The translations under genes were made by a program, and so were the position numbers. Source: Pardosa pseudoannulata (taxonomy: Eukaryota > Arthropoda > Arachnida > Araneae > Lycosidae). Taken from it: 64,000 bases of DNA. The stretch covers positions 70,739,116-70,803,115 of the forward strand of contig CM063502.1 of the NCBI GenBank assembly GCA_032207245.1, read 5' to 3'. This document shows, one piece after another, positions 49,922 to 63,865 of the stretch; position 1 is the first letter of the stretch; every line of letters begins with the position of its first letter. The notes beneath the pieces are model-generated. The model was not told where the DNA came from. It did not search any database and saw only the letters and a list, made by a program, of their open reading frames with translations.

Positions 49922-52074
49922 AAAACTTAAATTGTAAAATGATTTCAGCATTTTTACACATGGTTTTTAATTCTCAAAGTGTAGAACTTTTAAAATATCG
50001 AAAATGCGCAAAGACAAAGACTAAAATATAATCCTCGTTTTAAAAATAGGATTAAACTTTAGTCTTTGGATTTTGTTATTTGAAGAGAAATAAAATATTA
50101 AATCGCTGAGAAGAATGTTCAGATTGTTATTAATGAAGTGGAATATATTCTACAATGCTATACTTTTCATGTTTGTAATGTACAGACTACAAAATGAATT
50201 TTTTTCCATGAAGAAAATAATATTTTTGAGAGAAAAACATTGTTTCTTGGAGAACCCATATGCTGTAAATTATAATGTTTTTTTTCTTGTCTTTATCTTA
50301 GATGTTGCTTGCCGCGTAAATGTCGAGTTTCAAAAATTTTTTTTAGTAATAAGGAAAGCAAAAACATTCTACCCTAAGAGCCTTTTCTCTAGAAACGCCC
50401 CTGAAAACTGACACCCGACGCACAAAAATACGTAAGTGTGAATAAGTAAACTGGAAAGGCCAGAAACTAAATTTATTTCTAGCTCCAAACCCAGTTCAAC
50501 TCCCAGGTTAAATCATCGAAAAAGGCTGCCTTTTCCAGCGGTGTTCGGAGGCAAGTGGATCTGTAAAAGGGCTCCAGAAAAATTCCATAAATTTTATATA
50601 ATATAACCGGACTTCGTTCTTGAGCGGAAACTTACGGCATTCTCTACACTCAATTTAGAGCGAAAAATAAATGCTCTTTTCTCTGAGTATCCGCTGGCAT
50701 ATACATATGGATTTCACAGAGGGCGTTTCGGATTGCATTTATAGCGTAAAATATACAAAATTATGTACGGATTGTCGTGCGTTTTTTCTCGATACTTAAA
50801 CATATTTTTTTTGCATGGCAAGACATTTTAGAAGGTTTGCTTCGCACTTCTGAGTTCAATATTTTATTTATAAGATCGGCATGTTGAATAGAAACTTAAA
50901 GAACTCCAAAGTTACATGTGTTTTATCGTCCTTTTCTTATTTTTAGAAGATTTTTTTCTTAATATCAGTGGAATCGGATCGTAAAATGAGAGTACATTCA
51001 TACAGTTGAGTAAGTCTTCGAAATTGCTTGGGCGATATAACTTATGTGTTTTCAAGATTTTAGGTTCAATACTTTCTTTACTCTGGATTTAACAGGCGTA
51101 CTTACGTAAAAAATATAAACAACCTTAAATTATATTCCATCTGGACTTAACAAGACAGGAAAGGAATTCTGTTACAGCTTGAACGAGAGAGATTTTTCTT
51201 AAAGCATTTAATAAAATATCTTGTTATATTTACTAACTGTAACAGTTTTATTCAATATTTGAAAAAAAAATCATTTTTAAGCGGATCGTACTGGTATCAT
51301 GAGCCTTTGTGTTACAAAATAGTCTGCTGTACTTATGTAGAGTTTGTTAATTAATGTATGATGCTTTTAACATTTGTACTTTATTTTACCTTTTAAGAGT
51401 TTAAAGATGTTTTTGTTTTTAAAAGAGTTAACTTTTTATTTTATTTTTTAACTGTACTTTGTACGTTAGTAAATTTTTAAGAAGTGTTTCATACTTGTGT
51501 AATATTTAGTTTTTGATTTTGACCACACTTTTACTGTTTAGGCAGCTGAACTTTTTATTTTGTTTTGAATCTATTTTAGTTTTCTTTTTATGTGCATATG
51601 AAATGGCCATTGATCTTTCTTAATGGTTTTTTCTGGCAAAATTTAATAAATACTGTGTAGCATGGCTTGACACTTCTGACCATAGTTAGGCTGAGTGGTG
51701 GTTTCTCTTCATCCTGTACGGCCCTTCGATCAGCTATAAACATCTTGACTGATGTTGTATGAGGATATAGATGTTTTCGCTCCAAATAAAGCTAAATAGA
51801 AACAAAATTTTTTGAACTGTTATACTTAAATTGGATTCTATAATATGAAAAATAAATAGCTTTCTTCGATCTTGTATAAAAAATAAATAAATAAAGGATG
51901 GCAAGAGGTAGTTGGGAGGGATCTGCTGATATGTATAGGAGAAACTGTTATGTTTTGAAGCTTTATTTAGGTTTATTACATGTGCTTCCATTTTGGAAAG
52001 AAATAAAACATCTGAAGCATTATTTCGGTAATACAGGTTATTATTGAGTGAATGATTTTATCATATTTTTTATG
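49922..52074. other. AT-rich sequence, no recognised gene
   Basis: 50400-50720 has somewhat more balanced composition (tccagcggtgttcggaggca) but no coding frame or element end that I recognise. The frame at 50115-50411 is AT-driven. Confidence 0.35.
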
Positions 52075-52078
52075 TTAA

Positions 52079-52838
<760 letters not shown>

Positions 52839-53026
52839 TTAACCATTTTTATGTCTTCCATAATTTTGCAATTAATTTTATATTAAGACCAAGGTACAGT
52901 TCCATGATGTACCTGTTATCTTTTCAATTTTAAAGTACCTTTTAATTCGTAAATCGATAGAAAGGAAAATTTACCTCTAATATAACTGGAAATTGAAATA
53001 CTTAAAGAAGTAAAATTTAATAATAT

Positions 53027-53470
53027 TGTAACAAAGAGTTACATTTGAACCAGCCAGAGCGAAACCAACCTAGAGGTGAAAGCGCAGTGACCCTCCTTCG
53101 ACCCTATTGGTCAAGAGGGGTTGCTAACCGCGGAGTAGCCCGCTTCGGCCCAGCAACGCTCCCCAAAGAACTTTTTTTTTTAGATGATCTGCTGACCCCT
53201 TCGGAGAGAGAGCTCAGAGGAAGACGCTTGGAGCTTGGGATCTTCAGAAAGAGTTTCGAGCACCATTTTCTCCTAAGACGCCATTTTGATAGATCTTCAA
53301 CCTAGTGTGGTTCTTTTTGCATCATAGCCCAAATACCATGTTACATAGCATATGCCAGTCACATCTTTATTAATATTATAATAAACAAATTCAGCAGAAA
53401 GAGTTAGTTTTATTTAAAATACCACTAGACTCACGGCCGGCCTTGACGCTATGTCGGCCTCTTCACCACA
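53027..53470 (+). mobile_element. Solo LTR with exact 5-bp target duplication
   Basis: Starts tgtaacaaagagttac and ends cctcttcaccaca (TG...CA), flanked by aatat at 53022-53026 and 53471-53475. It is much GC-richer than its surroundings. It has an inverted CCAAT motif (cctattggtc, 53103) and a polyadenylation signal aataaa at 53380-53385, about 85 bp before the 3' end. No internal domain remains, as expected after LTR-LTR recombination. The 86-aa frame inside (53045-53305) is unlikely to be a protein. Confidence 0.85.
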
Positions 53471-53475
53471 AATAT

Positions 53476-55559
53476 GAAACACGTTTTACTGAATTGTAAA
53501 CAAAAAAGAGTATACCACAGCTTTAAACTCTGATGTTTATCAGATAGGATCAATAGAAAAATAGATGAGTTAGGAAAATTTAAACCTAAGCACAGCTAAC
53601 TGATTTAGTTTTAAAAAATGAAACATTATTTAACATTGACGTTATTATATCTTGTAAATAAGCACTTGTAAAAAGAAAACTGGTATCAGTTATGATGAAT
53701 AGATTGTCTGAACATTTCTAATGTACATTCATTAAATGTAAAGTAAAAACCATGAATGTAGGATTAAAACTTTGTGAATAATATTTATTTATTAATTAAA
53801 TCATTGGGATTAAAGTATGATTGGATTTATATGAGAATAAAAAGTGAAAATAAAAATAAATATTTTATGAGAGCATATATTTTAGGTACATTATCAATTA
53901 TACGGTTAAACAAAACTTTCTTATATTGTTATGCACTCACTCAGTCTCCATGCAACCTATACCATTGAAAATATTGTAAAACAAAAATATATACTGTTTT
54001 GAAGTACGAGTGGTTCTCCTACATGAAGAAAAATCAATTGAATAAAAATTAAACAGGCATACAAACTTAATTTTTAAAAAATATTATGACAGGAAACTGG
54101 ACTAAATATAAAAATTTAAATTTTGTAATTTTTGGAAAAATGAAATTTTTAATTTAAAAGACACCATAAAATGAATACTTATCATATTTGAAGCCTTTTT
54201 ATATTAGAAGTAATATTTAGAATGAAAGTTTTAGTTTGATTTATATCATATGGTCCACAGAGATGACATAGAGGTTGAAGAGACTAATGCCTATATTTTA
54301 ATACTAATTTTGAACTGCTATACATATATTTGTTACCAATGAGTTAAAAAATCATGGAATGACAAACCCTATTACAATAAATTTTCTATTTTGCTATCAT
54401 TTGAGGAATCGAAATGAAGAGATTACCACTTTTAAGAGGCTCCTTTATACAATAACGGTTATTCTAGACTAATTTTAGCAGTGTCGATTATTACGAGCAT
54501 TAGGAAATTACTAGCTTAGGAAAGATAATGGGGCAAATAATACACAAATATGCAGAAGTAAATGTAATATTCAGGAAGATCTTATAATTTGAATGAAATG
54601 TGGAGTATATTTGAAACCTTAGAACTTCCAATATGATAAATATTCATATCTGAATGCTTAAAAATTATTTCAGAGCAGAATAATCAGAATTACTTTCACC
54701 AAAACTAATATCGGAATGTTGTCCTTTCTCAGGCTTCCTTTTAAGGACATTTACTCCAATAAGGCATCGGTTTACAAAACTTATGGTAGGTAATCTAAAC
54801 AACGTCCAGTTTCAGATAATAATAGTAAATTTTATTTGGATATACGAAGAAAGTAGTCGGATGGATTAATATCAGAAACCGGGCTTGTACAATAAAAAAT
54901 GCCGAATTATTTTACTTTAAACTTTGTTCTCCTAAGTGGGAAGACAAATTTTTAGTTCTGAGTTTTGTGAAATACATGTTGTTTTTGAACAGAGAAAAAT
55001 AGGTTTGTTTAATATAATGGCCAGAATTATTTGCAAAATATGATACTTCTATTCCATATGAACAATAGCATTTGCTTTAATGAATGATTTTCTTTTTATG
55101 ATAAATATTCAAGCATGGAATGCACAGTCCTACATTGCGATATAGAATTTCATTGCTCTAATAAAAATGATATGAGCAGGATGAAAATTTTCTTGGGTCG
55201 TCATCAAAAGAACGTAGTCGGTGTGAGATACGAGCGCGTTCATGTTGACTGCCTATGTGAGACGGTCATGATAGGCAGTATTTTCGAACCTCATTAAACA
55301 CCATATTGAAAGAATTGCATGCTGCTCTCTCCAATAAACCAACCCTATTAAATAGAAGATAGCGTCACAAAATCCACTATTATACTACTTACTATTGTTT
55401 GCTAGTTGCAGTGACCTACATATATGTGGTGAAGATAAAGCAAATGTGGGATGAAAAATATTAAAAATTTAATAACACGAATTGTTATTTTTAAATACAT
55501 TAAAATAATGTATTTATTTTAATGTATAATGTATTTATGTATATCACATTGGTGGTACT
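53476..55559. other. AT-rich sequence, one unrecognised frame
   Basis: 55115-55297 (+) encodes 60 residues including LGRHQKNVVGVRYERVHVDC. Its composition looks more like protein than neighbouring frames, and it may be a transposon or exon relic, but I cannot name a family. The rest is featureless. Confidence 0.3.
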
Positions 55560-56259
55560 GACAACCTTTTGCAAGGAGAGATCACTTTGGAAAGTCAAAT
55601 GGCGTCCATGACCTCTTTCCTGGTACAATCATAGCATGAAACTATAGGGATGAGATTGGTGAATTCTACATACGACTATGAAGAGTAGCTGTAAGAGACC
55701 AATCCTTTTTTGTTATGGACAAAAACGCCTACCCACACAGAGCTAACTCTGCCGTCTAGTATTAGGAGGACGAGAGTATTCACTGTTTGGAGTAATTGGC
55801 TAGGTCTCCAGACCTCCATGACATAGAGTACTCTTGGGATGCTCTTGGAAGAGCCATTATATTTCGACAAATCCCAAGAAATTTTCAGGAGTTAAAATCG
55901 GAGTTTCGAGAAAAATGTAAAACTGACTACCTTTGTTCGAACCATGAATCTTTGTTCAATAATTCATTAAGAGAATGATAGCTTAATGTAACTCCATCTG
56001 TTTGTATAGGTGTGTGTACGACGCAGCTACACCTCTTCTTGGACGAAGCAATAAACTATATGATGTGACTTATTTTCCAAAATCGTGTTCTCATTTAAAT
56101 AACAGCCTACATGAAAGAATTCTGCAAATTTCTTTGTTACCATCTATTACCTCGCAATATAGCGTATTACAACATTTAACAACTTTCCATGCTGCAAACC
56201 TATTTTTTTCCGAAATATTTTGTTTTATATGTTTGAAACCTTAATTTTGGACAACACTG
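55560..56259 (+). pseudogene. Tc1-like transposase C-terminal pseudogene with 3' terminus
   Basis: In shifting frames the catalytic half of a Tc1 transposase is visible. G-T-I-I-A and RDEI (about 55622-55655) come first. FFVMDKNAYPHRA at about 55710-55750 carries the second Asp. Then ARSPDLHDIEYSWDALGRAI...RQ (55796-55880) carries the Glu of DD34E. Stops and frameshifts break it. Downstream, aattttggacaacactg ending at 56259 before a TA is a typical Tc1 terminal repeat (cagtgttgtccaaaatt reversed). The 5' half and left terminus were not found, so the element is 5'-truncated or decayed. Confidence 0.85.
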
Positions 56260-56632
56260 TATTTAAATCGAAGGGTTTTGGACAGAAGTTTTAATGTATA
56301 AATACAATCAATGCAAAACAATATAAATAGAAATTTTAGAAAATTACAAACATCAAAATTTGAGCTATAAAGAAGGCTAACTAAATGTCATTTTCAATCC
56401 AATTAAATGTTGACCTCGTTGAATGTGTAAAGTTTCTAAAAAGACAGAGCACAACACCTAATGATTAGATTTTTTATTTCTTATTTAATATCATTATTAA
56501 AATAAACAGTACATTATTCATGATTGTTACTCACAATGGGTTCCCAGGCATTATATAGAACAGTATGAGACGGGTAAGGGAATTCTTGCACTGACCCAGG
56601 CTAATATTCCCATACAGCAGTTGACTAACTGA
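56260..56632. other. AT-rich sequence, no recognised feature
   Basis: No supported feature was found. Confidence 0.4.
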
Positions 56633-56896
56633 ATGACCAGTCACTACGATAGCAACCACAACAGCTATAGATCTGCAGTTGACCTACGCGAGGAACGTCA
56701 TGTTTTGAAGCTTAATGGGGTCAACCCCAGTAAGGAACAAGCAGTACAGTGGCAAGTTCTGGTCTACCAGAGAAGACGCAGAAAGATCACTCAGGCACCC
56801 TGGACTCGTGAAGCCCGTATATTTCTAAAAGAGAAGTGTCCCTGCGGGCCGTATGAGAATGGTAAAGAAAATATAAAAATGATACTTTCAAAATTT
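56633..56896 (+). CDS. Unrecognised 88-aa open frame
   Basis: Begins MTSHYDSNHNSYRSAVDLRE directly after a TGA stop and contains a basic patch (YQRRRRKITQ) and a CPCG motif. The region is GC-richer than its surroundings and has balanced composition, so it may come from a real coding sequence. gaatggtaaagaaaat at about 56857-56872 could hold a 5' splice donor, after which the frame becomes AT-rich and stops. I recognise no domain. It may be an exon, an element fragment or chance. Confidence 0.25.
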
Positions 56897-58826
56897 TAAG
56901 CAATTGTTATCATGAAAGAAAGTCCATGTAACATAAATTATATGATATTTATTCCTCAGTATTTTAATAGAAAAAGGAATAAAATGATATATCACCATTA
57001 TTTACTGCTGCTAACTACATGGAAAAGGTTTTATACGTGGATAATGGTTTATTTTGAAAATATAATTTAAAACAAAAAATATTCAATTAATAACATATAA
57101 ACAACATTTTATAACATAAAAACAGCTTTAGTACCGAACACTTTCTTAAATTGCCTTAGATTAGCTCAATATTACAAAAACTGTTATTCAATATTTTTCA
57201 ATCATTATTGTCGATATTAAAAGGAAACACTATTAGAAAAACTATTACAACCTCAAGGAAAATAATTATTAAAGTATACTTTCGTGTTTGTCTTGGACAT
57301 TTATATAAATGAAAGCAATTCAGACAATATTCAAGTTATTTTTAGAAGCAATTCGATTTCCTAAAATTCCAATCCTATCAAATCTCGTTCAAATTCAATC
57401 ATACTTATAAAGTCTTTTTTAGATAGGAATAAATCTTTTGTTTGGAAAATATATTTTATTTGCATTTAACAAAATTATGGAACTTTAGCTAAACTAAACT
57501 TGTTTTGCTCGCCGTTATGCAATTTGAAAGTTTCGAGAAGTTTTATTTTCCCAAGGCTTGTCATAGTTAAAAAAACTTTATTAGATTTCAAAGAACTTAA
57601 GTGCCTTGAGGACTTCAAAAGCTGGAATTAACTTATGTATCTTTATGGTATTCTATAATTGAAATGACATTTAAGGTACGTAAATATTTCTTTTACATCG
57701 ACAAACAATGATGTTTCCATTAAATATGTTAGAAAACTTTTCAAAATATGCTAAATAGAAAACATATAATAAAGGAACTTTATGAAATTATTTAAAATCT
57801 GTTACACATAAATTTAAAGATCTTCAAAAATATCTTTAACGTTATTTTCAATAAATACGCTTATCATCAGTTTATAAACTGATTAAATTGTTTTGGCGAA
57901 AAATAATGTGTTTTAGGAATTAAACAAAAGAGCAATTCTGGCGAGGTTTAAAGTGAACTACAGTTACTTATTTTCTTTTCATCCAATATTCTTCACAATT
58001 TATTAGCTAAAAACAATATTTCAGACTCAGATAGTGTCGAGATTATTATAAAATTAAATTATCGTCCGGAGAGATATTTTCTTAGTATATGTATAGCGTA
58101 ACAAATATTTTAAATCATGTTTTGTCGTTTTTACATCGATACATTAATTTTTAATTAGCATTTTTGAAAAGCGTTGTAATTTAATAAATGCGGAGTAATT
58201 TGATAAATATGTGATCATTAGCAAATTATGTGAAAGAAAATGTTTTAGACTATAAACATTGAAATTTAAGGATTTTATAAGAAATTTAATACATGTATGT
58301 GAATACAATATAAACAAAAATCTTATTATAATACAATATCTAATTTCATAGTATGAATAAGGATGTAAACCAAAACATATTAGCTGAATAAATAAACTGA
58401 AATTTTGAACTGGAAAAATAACGCATGTATCGCCGAATCGTATGCCGTTATCTATATAATTAGAAGTCAGAATTGTAAAACACATATGCATTACACGCAC
58501 TACTACAGGGCTACTAGTTTATATCAACTAAACAGGAGAAGGAAATGAAAATAATCATTAGTTCATATGAGAAAAAAGACACCTCATGAATCTGTGATCA
58601 CTCCCGATACCACTTACATTTCAATAAATAGAATTATTTCTTCTATCACCTTAATTCACCTCTTTCTGCATATCTCCTCATAATTGGGATCATACTACAA
58701 GAATCCAAATCGAAATTCAAAGTTAAATGTCAAGCAAAACTCATAAATAATACTTTCTGATATTATGCAAGAAAGCATCAATTTTGCCAACAACCTACAT
58801 TTATAACTTATGTATATATAGATACA
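56897..58826. other. AT-rich sequence, no recognised feature
   Basis: No element end, repeat or plausible exon was found. The minus-strand frame at 58144-58500 is AT-driven. Confidence 0.4.
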
Positions 58827-61800
58827 GTGTGTGTTAAAAAACAGTCTGAACTTCCCTATACAATCTATATTGACAGTGTTAGAATATTTTAAGAACTGTT
58901 CCCCTTTAAAAAATCTTCACTACTGGAATACACAATTTCCAAGTTTTATCCAAGTAGGGAAAACCTTTTGAAACGTTGTGTTTGTTACAAGGTATGTCTG
59001 ATATTTCTTGGCATATTGTCCTCAATATACCTTATAGTTTGGAAAAGGTGTCTTTTGAAAGTAATTTAAAGTTTGTGAAACGAAGAAAAGTCTTCCAGAA
59101 ATGGGTCTGGATATTGTGTGCATGAGGCACAACGGGGTGTGATGTTTCTCCATACGATCTTGAATGAGGAGCTATATATGAAAAGGCGTTTACCCCCACC
59201 AAAATTTTCCTTCATTTCAAGCCTCTTTCTTAGGAGAGCAGCCATCAAACGTGGTAGTTTTCCCCAACTGTTTGTTTATGATATAGCCTCGTGTAGAAAT
59301 CAATGATGGACAATGCCTTTTAAATAATAAAACTCAACTATCACCTGGATTTTTGACCGGGATTATCATCAACCAACAATCTGTCTTTTCAAAAACGCTA
59401 AATTAATCACAACACTAAACGTCATTAATATAGGACTTCGGAATCCTTGGTTAAGCAACTAAAATATCTCTATAAACATTTTGACAAGTTTGTAGGAACA
59501 TTTCACAGAGGATCACATGTTGTCCTTCAACCTCTCTGATTATCACTTCCAACGAACAGCTTGAGCCTACTTCAGTGATTGTAGCTGGACCACTAGCAAT
59601 CACAACTAAACCCGGTAATTAGCAGTTTGTTGTAAGATCATGCTTTTGAGTGCGCTTCGTAGCCCAAACTCAATTCTTTGGCTTGTGATATGCTATTTTA
59701 ATTAATATTTTGTCCGTCCCCTGCATGTATCTAAATATTCTGTATCAAAATCGGCAAATTAAAACATATGCAAAATAAATAAATAAATAAATTTAAGTTA
59801 TGTAGAAAACGGACAAATTAATCATTTAAAACTATGACTGAAGATGCATCACAATGTGTAACGAACTATTGTCGAAGAACAGGCGTGGGGAAACTGTATT
59901 TGCCAAAGAGTCAATGAGCGTAGTGCAGGACTGACATGGATCTCTGTCCATCTTAGTTCTAGGGCTTAGTTCACTCCTGAATTTCGTGGAGGATAGTCTG
60001 TTTCTGTGTATCAAGGTATATAATCTTTATAGTGTTTACACAGTTTTAGAGGAAAATACAGAAAGTAAAGCATTATTTCTAAAGAGTTATCTGACTTCTA
60101 CGAGGCTGAGTACTACGAGGTCTAAAGTTTCTTTATAGCTTCCTTTTTTAACCTGTGACTACTTGCTGATGACAACAAAATTAGGGAAATAAAGAATTAT
60201 GTTATAAAGACATATGAATTGTATTTCTGCATACATAAATAATTCATGACACTACAGTAAGTTTCGATCAAATTTAATAAACTTTTATCAAGCATTAGCA
60301 ATGTTAAATGCCCAGTATACAGTTATGAACCAATACATGAAATTATTTTATTAAATATTAATTCAAAATTATTGTTGAACCCAGATAGAATACGTATATA
60401 CATATACTGAAATATTGAATAAAAATGTTAAAAATATAATACGTGTTATTAAAATATAGCCCATTACATTCAGTGTTCGAGTTATAACGCACCACTGTGA
60501 CATGATAATTGATCACATACTATATGATCGAGAAATCATTTTTTTTTTAAATTTAAAACTAATATTTTTATTAATAATATAAGAAATTTTAAAATCAGTA
60601 AAAATAACTAAGCATTTATTAATTATTCAAAGTAATATATATTTAATATTGTAAATACAAATAATGTAATATTTTTAATTGAATTCATTATTACTGAATA
60701 AATATCATTCATCTTATTGTAAACTCTAGTGTTAAGTAAATTATTTCAAGATTGTATCAAAAGTGTATGTAACAATCACTCATGGAATGTATAGAAAAAA
60801 TGTTTTCAATAAAAATTCCTTCAGAGTAACAATATCCTTTTTACAATCTTAATTTAAATTTCATTATGGAAAATGATATTGTGTATCTTAAACATATAAT
60901 ATTTCCAAATAACATTTACGATGGTAAATGTAAACATTTTAGACACTATCAGGAATTATAGACTATATGAAAACTGCTGTGTATCAAGAAATCAGATAAA
61001 TGATCTTTATTTTTAGTATAAAGTGTTCTATAGAAAAATATAAAATAAAAATAATTAAATAAAGTCTATTATTATTTTACTATTTAAAGTGATATTGTCC
61101 TCTTAAAAATAGTTGAAATTAAAGTTCAGTTTTATATTAATAGTTTATGAAAACTTTTTTTTTAATGTAGAAAATCATATTTAGTGTAGAAAAATATAAT
61201 TTAAAAACTTATGAAAATGATTCATTTTGACAATTTTTTAAAGAAATATTGAGTTGATTTAATAAAATTAATTTAAATAATTTAAATAAGTAAAACTATA
61301 AGAATTAGATTGGGAATTTATATTATTATTAGTAATTAAAACGACTAGCATTATAATTAGAATGAAAGAAATTACAAAATATGCACCGGATACACAAAAG
61401 CGAAAGAAATTTTGTGATGAGATGAAAATGTGTAAGTTCTATACAAAGTGCTGAAAATTTGTTCATTTAATAACTTGTTTCTAGTTAAAGACAGGAACAG
61501 TTTAACTGTACATATGGCATTTCACCAGTACGTATGTGAGCCTAAAATTAATAATAATGTATATTTGACCTAAGGCTTCACCAACTGATAATAGAATCCC
61601 CAAAAGCTAGCTAACTGATCGAAAGTCTGGCGGATAGTGTATGAACTAATTAAATGCATAAGCATGAGCGCGAGCAGTAAATGAATTAATTAAGACAGAA
61701 GCAAGAGTCAAAGTTTAGAAGAATTGAATGCAACTCTGCTGCAGTTTAAACACATCTCTGCGAATTCGCACTCCGTTTATGATAGATTTAAACAGTATAT

Positions 61801-62705
61801 GCAATATTCTTGTTATGGTTGCAAATACTTTACGTTAAAGGATTTTTAACGAATCGATTTCATTTGCTTATTTGCTGAGTTTGCTTGATAATCAAATATA
61901 CAGATTCATTTCAAGATGCAGAAAGAGGTAAAATATCAAAAGCAAAGCTAATTAAAATTTGATACGATAACGGGATGAAATTTAAACTTTATGCTGTATT
62001 CATGAAAACATGTAGCGCACATAGTATATTATTAAATTTTGAATAGAAGTTATTTTCGTTATATCTCTTAAGATGAAACTTAATTAAGAATTTTAATGGA
62101 ATTCTAAGTAAATTAGGAGATTTTTAAGGATAGTGTAGTTTTGGTAAAAATATTCCTTAAGAAAACAATGATATAAATATTTAAATTCGAGGATTTTAAA
62201 TAAATATTAAAGAAAATATCCCGAAACAAATTAAACATGAATATTTGTTTGAAACTAATTCAGTTGTCAACAGAAATAGTATAGAAAGTTAGTCATAGCA
62301 AAAAAATCTGTCGAATATATATCTTAGTTTCTAAGTTAATTCAGTAAATAATTGATTAAAGTGAGAACGAAATCAATAAATATTAATTTTATAAAATCTC
62401 TATAACTAATAGTAAGTTAAAGTTTTAGTTAGAAAAATATAAAATAATTTTTACTAGGATTAACGTCTCTGGACAGTAAACAGAAATTGAAAAATGGTTT
62501 TTACAGAAATAAAATAATAAGTAATAAAATAGTACAATCCGCTTTACCAAGATTGGAAACCACCGTAATAAAAAAAGTATAATTGAAATGGCAATTGATT
62601 AAACAGACATCGTGAAAAAAAGCAAAGAATAATGTTTCTATTTTGTGAAAGCTGATTTTAGTTTTTTTTCCTTTCGGACGTTCGTTTAATAAATAATATT
62701 TGTTT
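58827..62705. other. Long AT-rich stretch, little recognised
   Basis: cagtgtgtgttaaaaaacag at 58827 resembles a mariner-type terminus, and 59060-59300 is more complex than its surroundings. No partner end or transposase motif was found. From 59340 on no feature could be supported. Confidence 0.35.
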
Positions 62706-62720
62706 TTAACACTATATAGG

Positions 62721-62898
62721 TTTTGGTTTGGTTTTGGAGAGCTACGGTCTACTTTTTGCAACATGAGGGCTAATAAGACCGGTACCTACTGCTCAAAGAA
62801 TTCCGAACGGCTACAAATATCCATGCCATAGTGGAATTCGAACACACGAACTCTGGTTCCGAAGGCCAGCACTCTAACCATTCGGCCATCGTTCGACC
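62721..62898 (-). mobile_element. SINE-A, full-length copy
   Basis: Reverse orientation. The tail ttttggtttggttttgg, body, B box and head (ggccatcgttcg) are all present. The 14-bp flanks taacactatatagg and taacactgtatagg (62707-62720 and 62899-62912, one mismatch) form the target duplication. Confidence 0.92.
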
Positions 62899-63077
62899 TA
62901 ACACTGTATAGGGATACATATACTATATGTATGTTATACATGTTTAAGTCTACACTACCTAATGCCTGTAATATCTTGTTTATCATTATTCTTTTCAATT
63001 TCTTGAAGCACAATATGGGTGGGTACATAAATGCCTTACGAGTGCCTTACTGTTAGAATATTTTAGACTACGCGGTT

Positions 63078-63097
63078 GAACCGCGATAGCTCAGTCG
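63078..63097 (+). mobile_element. SINE-B head, 5' of an insertion
   Basis: gaaccgcgatagctcagtcg is the first 20 bases of SINE-B. The element resumes at 63621. Confidence 0.7.
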
Positions 63098-63620
63098 GAT
63101 TACTGTTATTTAGGCTCTTTTAGGATTTTTAGACCATTTTATTTATTTTTAAAACTCGTATTTTTATTTTTTCCAAATTATCAAAACTTTCGTACCCGAT
63201 CATTACTACTAAGAAATTTAAAATTTATAACATCAAAATTATAACAATAAAAATTATTAATATAATTAAATATTATTTTTTAGGCCTTTATTTGATTTTT
63301 AAAACAGTTTATTTATTTTTAAAACTTATATTTTTATTTTTTCCAAATTTTTTAAAATTTTGTTTTACTCATTATTTTTTCAAATTCTTTCGGCTTATTT
63401 GTACGGATGTCACTGGCCAAAAAATATTTATGTTTTACTATCCTTAAACTTTCTACTCTCTAGTTTTGTGTTATGAACTCACGAATCCACCCTTCTATCT
63501 CTTTGCTCTTTTATGTGTTTACTTTTCGCTTTTTGTCATTTTTGTGCTTACTGATAGAAGCCTCTGGATTAACGGGCTTGGCCCATAGAGTCCAGTTGCG
63601 TCATCACCTTTGATGCCTTT
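63098..63620. mobile_element. ~520-bp insertion inside SINE-B
   Basis: Bounded by gatagctcagtcgg (63085-63098) and gatgctcagtcgg (63621-63633). These are either a target duplication or the ends of a local duplication. The interior has its own imperfect direct repeat (tttatttatttttaaaact and tttttattttttccaaatt at 63138 and 63309) and no coding frame. The element type is unknown. Confidence 0.5.
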
Positions 63621-63865
63621 GATGCTCAGTCGGTAATGGCAACGATTTCGTAATTGAAGGTTTGCGGGTTTAGTGTTTGTGCTGATCTATGATTCGCCTT
63701 GTCCGTTAAGGGTGACTGAAGCCCGTATGTTCGTGGTCCAAGTGTCTTAAACTAGGTCTCTGGAAGTAGCAGGCCAAGCACAGGGTCCTTGATGATTGGT
63801 CACTGTTTCTATATCACGAGGATCCTCTAAAAGTCGAGTAAAGTCATTCTCTTACCTTAGCTTTA
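63621..63865 (+). mobile_element. SINE-B, interrupted copy (main part)
   Basis: gctcagtcggtaatggcaac (A box), ggtttgcgggttta (worn B box), tccgttaagggtgactgaag, atgttcgtggtccaagtg and agtagcaggccaagca match SINE-B in order. The last ~135 bp of the window show no further feature. Confidence 0.78.

Noticed and set aside
53045..53305. 86-aa frame with balanced composition
   Set aside because: It lies wholly inside the solo LTR 53027-53470, whose GC-rich U3/R explains the composition.
58827..59310. Possible transposon from a cagtgtgtgtt start to about 59310
   Set aside because: No second terminus and no transposase motif in any frame, so support is insufficient.
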